From assembly GCA_026225945.1 (NCBI GenBank), contig JAMJFZ010000199.1:67310501-67374500 (forward strand): a stretch of DNA of 64,000 nt. Reading direction: 5' to 3'. The DNA is from Cricetomys ansorgei (lineage: Eukaryota > Chordata > Mammalia > Rodentia > Nesomyidae). Every line of letters starts with the position of its first letter. Position 1 is the first letter of the stretch. The notes beneath the pieces are model-generated. The model did not search any database. It had not been told where the DNA came from and worked only from the letters and a program-made list of their open reading frames with translations. Of the stretch, positions 57,181-64,000 are shown piece after piece. The position numbers and the translations under genes were made by a program.

Positions 57181-58644
57181 TGTGTGTCCCATTATTACTA
57201 GTGTATGAAAGGGAATAATTTCATTGCACTAAACTGTAAGATATGATAATGATTCTCTCAATATTATCAAGTGTAGCAGCCATATCTATAAATACTTTAT
57301 TGTAGATTTTTGAAACTTTCTATGTATTTTCAATGATGCCATCATTGGGGCTCAAAATATTTTTAAATATATGCCCCAAATAAGAATAAACTTTTCAAAA
57401 TAAATGAATCCAGACATAAAAATACCTCTGTCCTATTTTTAAAGTGATAATTCCAAATTATAGGCAAGCTTTCATCACATCTCATTTTGCTTAAAATTTT
57501 GTGGAGATTTCAAATTGAATTGCTCAAAAGAACTGAATAAACAGTCTGTGACACTAAGCTTAAGATTAGGTATCTGGATTCAAAATGTATTTCAAAACTA
57601 TCTCGCTCTGCTGTCCTTGCTGATGAGAGATGTTTCAGTTTTCTACAACCTTGTATTCCCTGACTTATCCCTTCACCATCTGTGACATACTGTGTGTCCT
57701 GTTGCGCTGGGGGTTCTTATATGTTCACTTTACATAGTGTCATTAAGGACGCGACTCCTTCACTTTCATGCAAGGTGACATCCAGGGAGCACAATAGGTG
57801 ATATTTATCTTTTGTGGCAGAAAGCAAACATAGAAATAGGCAACATGGTAAACCAGTAATAAGAGAACATGGACTTACTTAAAAGAAAGAAAAAGGCAAT
57901 GACTAAGAAACAACTTGTAGCTCCAAGGCTCATGAATGGGTAAAAATGTCACACTTTCATGCTCATGGCTCCCATTTTCTGGAAAACACCCCAAAACTAC
58001 TTGAATATGATGTGTGTTACAACATGAGGTTTCTCTCACAGTATAGAAGTGGCCAATTCTGTAGGAATGTTTGTATAATTGTATTCATTCCAGATGGACA
58101 GCATGAATCAACATGCCTGCTTACTTTGCCAGTGGAGAGTCCCTGTGCTCAGGGAACAGCCTCCCGCACAACGCAATGACAGTCCACATCTTACAGAGCT
58201 AAAAATCAATCCTAGACACTATAGAGGAACAGAGCATCATAAACAAGCCTATGAATACAACACATATTACAACAGCAAGGGACTGCTCCTGCCTGGGCTT
58301 AAGTCTGAGCAAGCCTGTAAGTAACAAAGGTACATCCAATGCTGGTATTTTATTGTTTTCATATGCTCCTATATTCTGTGGGTGTGACCACTTGGAAAAG
58401 CACAGTAGTCTATAAATATAAATTTGCCAATGGCATGCCCAATGTGAACAGGAATTCTACATTTGATTTAGCCAAAGAGCCAAGTAGTGATGTGAAATCC
58501 CATGTCTAGCAGTCCAGCAAAGGAGGATACATTCAGCACAGTCTGATGTGGCCATCAAATCTGACTAGTACACAGCTGTCAACATCGTAAGGATGATAGG
58601 ATAAATCATTGGAATTTAATGAACTGATGGCATTTTAATGGGCT
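57181..58644. other. Unique non-coding stretch
   Basis: About 1.5 kb with nothing recognised. AT-rich in its first 350 bases. Frames 57946-58179 and 58079-58324 (77 and 81 codons, plus) overlap but lack domains. Confidence 0.55.
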
Positions 58645-58778
58645 ATACAACCTTACAAAAATCCTTAACCTTCCTGAGTCTAAATTTCATGGTCTGTGAA
58701 ATGAACATGAGGATTTACCTCAGAGGGTAGTTGTGAGAATAAAATTTGGTAATGTCTTTACTGTAGTAACAGTCACAT
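58645..58778 (+). mobile_element. MIR SINE
   Basis: AAAATCCTTAACCTTCCTGAGTC, ATGGTCTGTGAAATGAACATGAGGATTTACC and TTGTGAGAATAAAAT reproduce the MIR core and downstream part. Confidence 0.7.
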
Positions 58779-59109
58779 TATATCCCTAGAGAGCAAAAAT
58801 TTTCTTCCTTTGCTAATTGGATTTCTGAGTGCTGCATGAATATTGATAAGCAGGATGACATACGGAGGAAAAAGTCCAAATGCCTTGGCTTGCATTGCAA
58901 GCCCCCACCTCCACTCCATGTTCTGAGTTCCACTAGCAGTCTGGCTTCAGCTCCTCTCCCTCCCATTGTATAACTCCAATTCTAAATCCTCAGGTCTGCA
59001 ATGCACTTCTATTTCTGGCGGGGATATGTTACATTGTCCTCAAGTGTAGAAATAGAGAAGGAACACGCAATGCAGTTGGTAGAGAACAATATGGACAGTA
59101 GCTCACAAA
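58779..59109. other. Unique short stretch
   Basis: Nothing recognised. Confidence 0.5.
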
Positions 59110-59340
59110 CCTAGATTAACCACCTCAGCTCTGGCACTTTAAAGCCATGCAGGTAGCCAGCTGCTCAACTTCCTTAAACCTCAGTTTCCTGGGCTGTCAA
59201 GTGAAGATAAAACCTCTGCTGCAGCATAAAGAAAAGATAAAAACGTGCAATGTGTCCTTGTAAGGAAACAATGCACTGCTGTGAGCCAGGTGCCAAGCAC
59301 AACACACGACTGCCTGCAGCCACTGAATAAATGCTAGCAC
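59110..59340 (+). mobile_element. MIR SINE, long copy
   Basis: CTCAGCTCTGGCACTTTAAAG, CTCAACTTCCTTAAACCTCAGTTTCCTGGGC and CAGGTGCCAAGCACAACACACG, then GAATAAATGCTAGC, extend over most of the MIR consensus. It is among the best preserved MIRs of the window. Confidence 0.75.
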
Positions 59341-60480
59341 AAATAAGCCTATGAATGGTAGTACTTATAAACCACAAAATTATCATTATTATTCTGAAGA
59401 GCAATGATATTTGGCAATTTGTTTGTATGGTAATGCTGAATTCACTGGTTCTTAGAATGTCTCTGATTAGTCAAAGGACTTATTTATGCTTCAATTTGCT
59501 CACCTGGAGAAACACCCCCAAGTATAAAAGCAGTTACCTTCTGTGTCTAGGAAACCTGTTCATTTTAATTAACCTAAAAGGTTTCTAGCAATTCATGTTG
59601 ATAAAGCACTTTGACACCCTAAGAATAAGAGGCAATTTGAATGTGAAGTTTTATTACAACAGCATTTTTACAGTTATTCCTCAAAGAGCTCTTGAGCAGT
59701 GTGGAGCTCCCGGAATTTCTTGCCTCTTATCAGGAGAAGACACCACTGCCCACTTAAAAAAGAGGCTCTCAGGAACTCCAGAGAGTTCTTGAACCCTGTT
59801 TCCTTAGCAAAAAGAAGGGGCAGTGTTTAACACTGTAATAAAACAGTTAAGATTAAGTGAGGATAGAATCTGTGCCCTTCAAATCCCAGCTAAATCATGG
59901 CTGCTTCTAAATCTACAAATCACATTTGGGTATACTTCTAAGAGTTATCAGGAAAAAAAAAAACAAAGGGATTATAAAGTAGTTGAAAATATATTTCTGA
60001 ACCATTTCTGACAGGAGAAAAGGGACTACAATATAAAGCAGACTCCATCATCCTGAGTACAACATGAACAAATCAGGAATTGTTGTGTGGTAGCAGAGTC
60101 AGGAAGAAAAGGACCCTCGGAATGAGTTATCCTGGATAAACAGACCTAGCAGGCTTCTTGCTGAAGGCAGGTCAGGGTCAACAGAAATTGCTTGAGAGAA
60201 GACAAAGGATGGGGAAACATAAATATCAGAGGTGAGGCTTTCAGACCATCTCTAGCTTGAGTGTTTTGGGTCTTGTGTCACAGGTACATGATGACTTTGG
60301 CAACAGGGACTTGCCTTCTACCTAAGAGAGGCAAGCACTCTTAGGCAAGCACAGGTAATAGCAATAGACTATAAAGTTTGAGGTGTCTCTTGGCCCACCC
60401 TTACCAACAACTCAAATCAGTGTTCATCAAGCCTGATGTTGGGGTTTTGTTAGATATTCTAGATATTCTATGGCTCTTAG
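59341..60480. other. Unique non-coding stretch
   Basis: Frames no longer than 77 codons. A run of 11 or more As lies near 59954. No element recognised. Confidence 0.55.
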
Positions 60481-60650
60481 AAGGAGCTCAGGTATAAATT
60501 TGGAGGGGAAAAAAAGGTCATGAATTTCAGAGAGCAAGAGGAGTGACATGGAGGTGTGTAAATATTGGAAAGGGGAAAGTGAAAATGATGAAATAATATT
60601 AATTTTAAGAACTAAAATGTTAGAATAAATAAATTAAATGTCTAAGGTGA
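60481..60650 (+). mobile_element. Possible L1 3' tail
   Basis: Purine-rich DNA (GGAGGGGAAAAAAAGG, GGAAAGGGGAAAGTG) followed by an ATAATATTAATTTTAAG...AATAAATAAATT end is reminiscent of a degraded rodent L1 3' end. Weak. Confidence 0.3.
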
Positions 60651-63289
60651 TAAAATACATTTTAGGGGGTTTTAATAAAACTATTTTATAAGAGACTGTA
60701 CACAAGGGCCAGGAGAATTTCCAGAATTGAATATAGCTGAGATAAGCAAATAAATTTTGTTGGCCTCAGAAACACTCTTTGTATATTTCATATTCATATA
60801 CAAAGTAAAGTCCTACTGTGTCCCAAGACTTCTGTGCTCCTTGCTACCGTGATGTACTTCACAGCATCCCCTTCTCCTCACTCACTGTAAGATTGACCTC
60901 CACCTCTTGCCATCACACCAATCCCTCCCTCACTATTAGTCTTCTTGCTTTCTAGAAAAGAAAGCAGGCATTGGAGAAAGCCCACAAGACTTAAGTAGCT
61001 AAATATTCCATTCATGAATCATATTGGGTCCCAGTCTTTATCTCTACAAAATTACCTATCAATCTATACCTCATGGTACATAAGTATTCATTTTATCATC
61101 AATAAATGGGCTCTCAGATGTGGCAGTTATAAATATTAGCATCTTCACAATTACTGGTTACCATTATTAATAATTATTTCTAAAGCATGGCACAATAGAT
61201 GTATGTATTTATGGCTGTATTTCTGAGTCTAGATTGTTTAAAATGTGTTTACAGGTTACAAGTAGAAGGATTGACCCTTATCAGGGCTCAAGGATATCCC
61301 ACATTCTTCTATTGAAATTAACTTCCAGTGTGACTGAGTGAGGTCCTATCAGGCTCACCTTGTTACATACCAGCCAATAGAAATACTAGACGATTCCAAA
61401 ACACCTCTTTGCAGGCAAGGCAGTGTAGATGAGATCAGAAATGTTCCCAAAGAAAGCTGACTTTTCCAGAAACAGGGAAGTAATACAGTAAGTTACTGTT
61501 TCTATGGCTTTATCAAAGGCAGGGAACGGTTGATAGAAAAGACAAAATCCCAAAGACCAGAGGGCAGAATTCAAGGCAACTGCAAAGTGAAGGAGGAACA
61601 CAGAAAAAACTCCAAGAGGAGAGGACATGTTCTTTGTACAGATTCTGAACACATTTTTCGAATCCAGACCATGTGTATGAGAGCAAACCCCAAAGAGATG
61701 GTCAAAGAATAGAAGATCAGAACTAAGTGGAATCTTGGGGCAGCTGAGAAGTGAGCCTCCTAATAGTATGGGATGGAAAGATGCTGAAGATGTCGAAGGA
61801 TAATTAGGACTGAGCTAGGTGAGTGACACAAGGCCTAGAGCACCTGCAGTAAAAGAACACGCTCATGCATTCACTGAAATAAACTCACCTATTGTAACAG
61901 AGGTTTCCGAGATTCCAGTGACTTCATGGTCCATGCAATGAGTTTTTATTGCATGTGCAAAAGACAAATGAGAAAACTATTGTATAACAGACAGCTTTTA
62001 TTTGACTTCCACTAAGTTAATTGTCCACTACGAAAACAAGTCAGAAATAACACCAGTGACCCATGATAACAATCTATAGATCTAATTGGACGAGTTAAAA
62101 AACAAAAAAGTCTCCAACATGATATTCACAAACTCTAGGATACGATTCAAAATGGTTCAACTTGAGAAGAAATTGAGACCTATCCTTTAAAAAGTCTCAG
62201 TGGATAATGAGATACGCTGAACTATATTTAGAATACATGTAACTGGGTTCAATCACATAAAGGAAAATAGACTCATAATAAATTCACAGTAAATGAAAAT
62301 GAGCTACATAACTTTGATATCACTTGGATATCAAAATGGATATAAGTGAAGAAACAAAATTTTGAAAAGTTTTTTTTTAATCACAAAAAGATACTATTTT
62401 TTGCAAAAGTTAAATTTATCTGGGCATGAACCATCTACTTAGAGCCAATATAATGATAATGCATTATAATTATTAATAATTAGCAAGTAAGTATCAAATA
62501 CACAACTCCCAGTCATTGTGTTAACTACAGGAACATAGACTCACAAATCACTGGTTTGATCTACATTCAACTTCACTTATAATTGCCTGGGTGACAATTA
62601 TATGATATAGTTGACAATGGAGATATTTTATTGCAGTCTTTTAATGCCTGATTTCTTATTTTCTCTCCTCAAATATTTCCAAAGAAGATTGTTAGACTTT
62701 TCTTCACAATTTCCTGCAATTGATAGGGATATTAAGAAGTTGCTTCTTCATAGGAAACATACATCTGTCACTAAAACTCTGCTGTTTATTCTCACACACA
62801 TGTCAAACGTTTATAATATTCTGTCCTAGACTCCAAGATCACACAAAGAAGGACATTTCTATATTCCCTTGTGGAATGTGAGGACGACTACATGAAAAAG
62901 TAAAGCATATCGTTATATAACATGGGAGAATGCTGACTGAAATTAAAGGAACAGGACAGGAAGGGTCTGTCCATAGTATGTTAAGAAATGTTGCCAAAGC
63001 AGGCAATATATGAGGTATGTCATAAAGAATATACTAGAACTCCAGTCTGTGAATTGGGTATAATGTTCAAGACCCATGGAGCAGCAACACAAAAGCTAAG
63101 AGAATCACTACACATTTAACACACACGCACGGGGCTTCTACTATACAACAGTGCCATCTTCAAACATGGAGTAAACCAGACACACTCCCAGCTCTCATAG
63201 GACCCTGTCCAATGAAACATGGTAATACCATTTCAGACTGTGTTGAAGACTTTTTACATATTCGCTAGTTTACTTTGTTATGACATTTG
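60651..63289. other. Long, mostly unique AT-rich stretch
   Basis: About 2.6 kb without confident repeats. A short piece at 62090-62300 (AGTCTCCAACATGATATTCAC, ATTGAGACCTATCC) may be a decayed L1M upstream segment. Frames of no more than 88 codons, no domain. Confidence 0.5.
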
Positions 63290-63372
63290 TATGCATATAT
63301 ATACATACATATATGTGCGTGTGTGTGTGTGTGTGTGTGTATGTATGTGTGTGTGTATGTGGGGGGGGGGGA
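63290..63372. repeat. TA/TG array ending in poly-G
   Basis: TATATACATACATATATG, then about 12 GT units, TATGT units and a run of about 11 Gs. The frames on both strands here are repeat-derived. Confidence 0.93.
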
Positions 63373-64000
63373 GGTTGTACCCTGCCCACATTTCCCTCCA
63401 TATAATCCTACCTGCAACACACAGACACTGCACTTCTTCCTCACAACTATGAGAGTTTTTAAGAAACAAGCAGGACAGAGGATGATGAATGGGTGTGAGG
63501 TTGTAGGAAAAGGGAAATTTAGAGAAAAAGTCAGGAAGAACTCATTAAAGAGTTATTTGAGTGGGGAATAGAATCAATAAGAGTGGGTCCTTTGGTCACC
63601 TACAGAGGTTAACAGGGAGCAGGAAGAGGAAAGAGCAAAGCCCTAGATTAACAGGACATTTTCTTAAAAACAACTACTCATAGGATAGGCTTGGCTAGAA
63701 CCAGCTTACTGAGGGTAACAGAGAGGAAGAGAAGGGAGTGTGAGAGAGAGCAGAGTCTAAGTCACTTAAACCTTATAGAGTACTAAGGGTTTGGCAGGGA
63801 ATAAAAAAACTGAGTTAGGTTCAAGGATGGGTGCTGGAAAGTCAGAGCAGAGATACAACATGATCTCATTTGCATTTTAAGAGATGCCTTTCACTAGTAG
63901 AGAGATAACAGAATGTGTATAAGCAAAGATGGACTGAAGCAAGCTCATTGAAAGGCTACCACAACAAAGCAAGTAGAGTATGCTGGTGGCTGTACCAGAG
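63373..64000. other. Unique stretch to the window end
   Basis: Moderately purine-rich after 63590. No gene or transposon recognised. Confidence 0.5.

Overview
This window is non-coding genomic DNA from a mammal, and almost certainly from a muroid rodent (the mouse, rat and hamster group). The evidence is the set of transposons: B1, B3 and ID SINEs, 3' ends of rodent L1 (Lx-type) LINEs, a short rodent hAT-Charlie element of URR1 type, and the long (CA)n, (TG)n, (CT)n and (GATA)n microsatellites typical of rodent genomes. These sit on an older layer shared by all mammals: MIR, L2, L1M, MER5-type and MaLR elements. I cannot name the species by eye. No young, intact element is visible that would separate mouse from rat or hamster.

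I found no convincing protein-coding gene, RNA gene, CpG island, CRISPR array or bacterial-type feature. Nearly all open frames are shorter than about 110 codons and overlap SINEs, LINEs, microsatellites or AT-rich unique sequence. The longest (199 codons, 20753-21352) is produced by a 37-bp minisatellite. The one segment that looks protein-like is a short arginine- and glutamate-rich helical stretch at 15121-15321, reported at low confidence. The window is best read as intergenic DNA (gene desert) or the inside of a very large intron.

Layout. 1-9 kb: unique DNA with a MER5-like piece, an L2 tail, a B1 with a (TG)n tail, a B3 and an LTR-like element carrying a GATA array. 9-15 kb: an ancient L1M split by an LTR-like insertion, an MLT1-like LTR, MIRs, an ID element and an Lx fragment. 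15-23 kb: a polypurine tract, CA-rich DNA, a terminally complete hAT element with target duplications, the 37-bp minisatellite, and an L1 with an inverted 5' part. 23-30 kb: mostly unique DNA with two B3 SINEs, an L2 and a compound CT/TA/TG microsatellite. 30-34 kb: several L1M 3' ends in a row, one holding a three-level nested insertion with a 13-bp target duplication. 34-48 kb: unique DNA with MIRs, L2, a MaLR LTR and further LTR-like copies. 48-52 kb: three L1 3' ends in the same orientation, a B1, and a long degenerate TGAG/TGAA array. 52-64 kb: mostly unique DNA with MIRs and a few microsatellites.

No genes work together here. What can be read is the order of insertion events and the simple-sequence growth that followed. 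Repeat names come from memory of the consensus families, and element edges are generally good to about 10-30 bp. Names given as 'like' are less certain.
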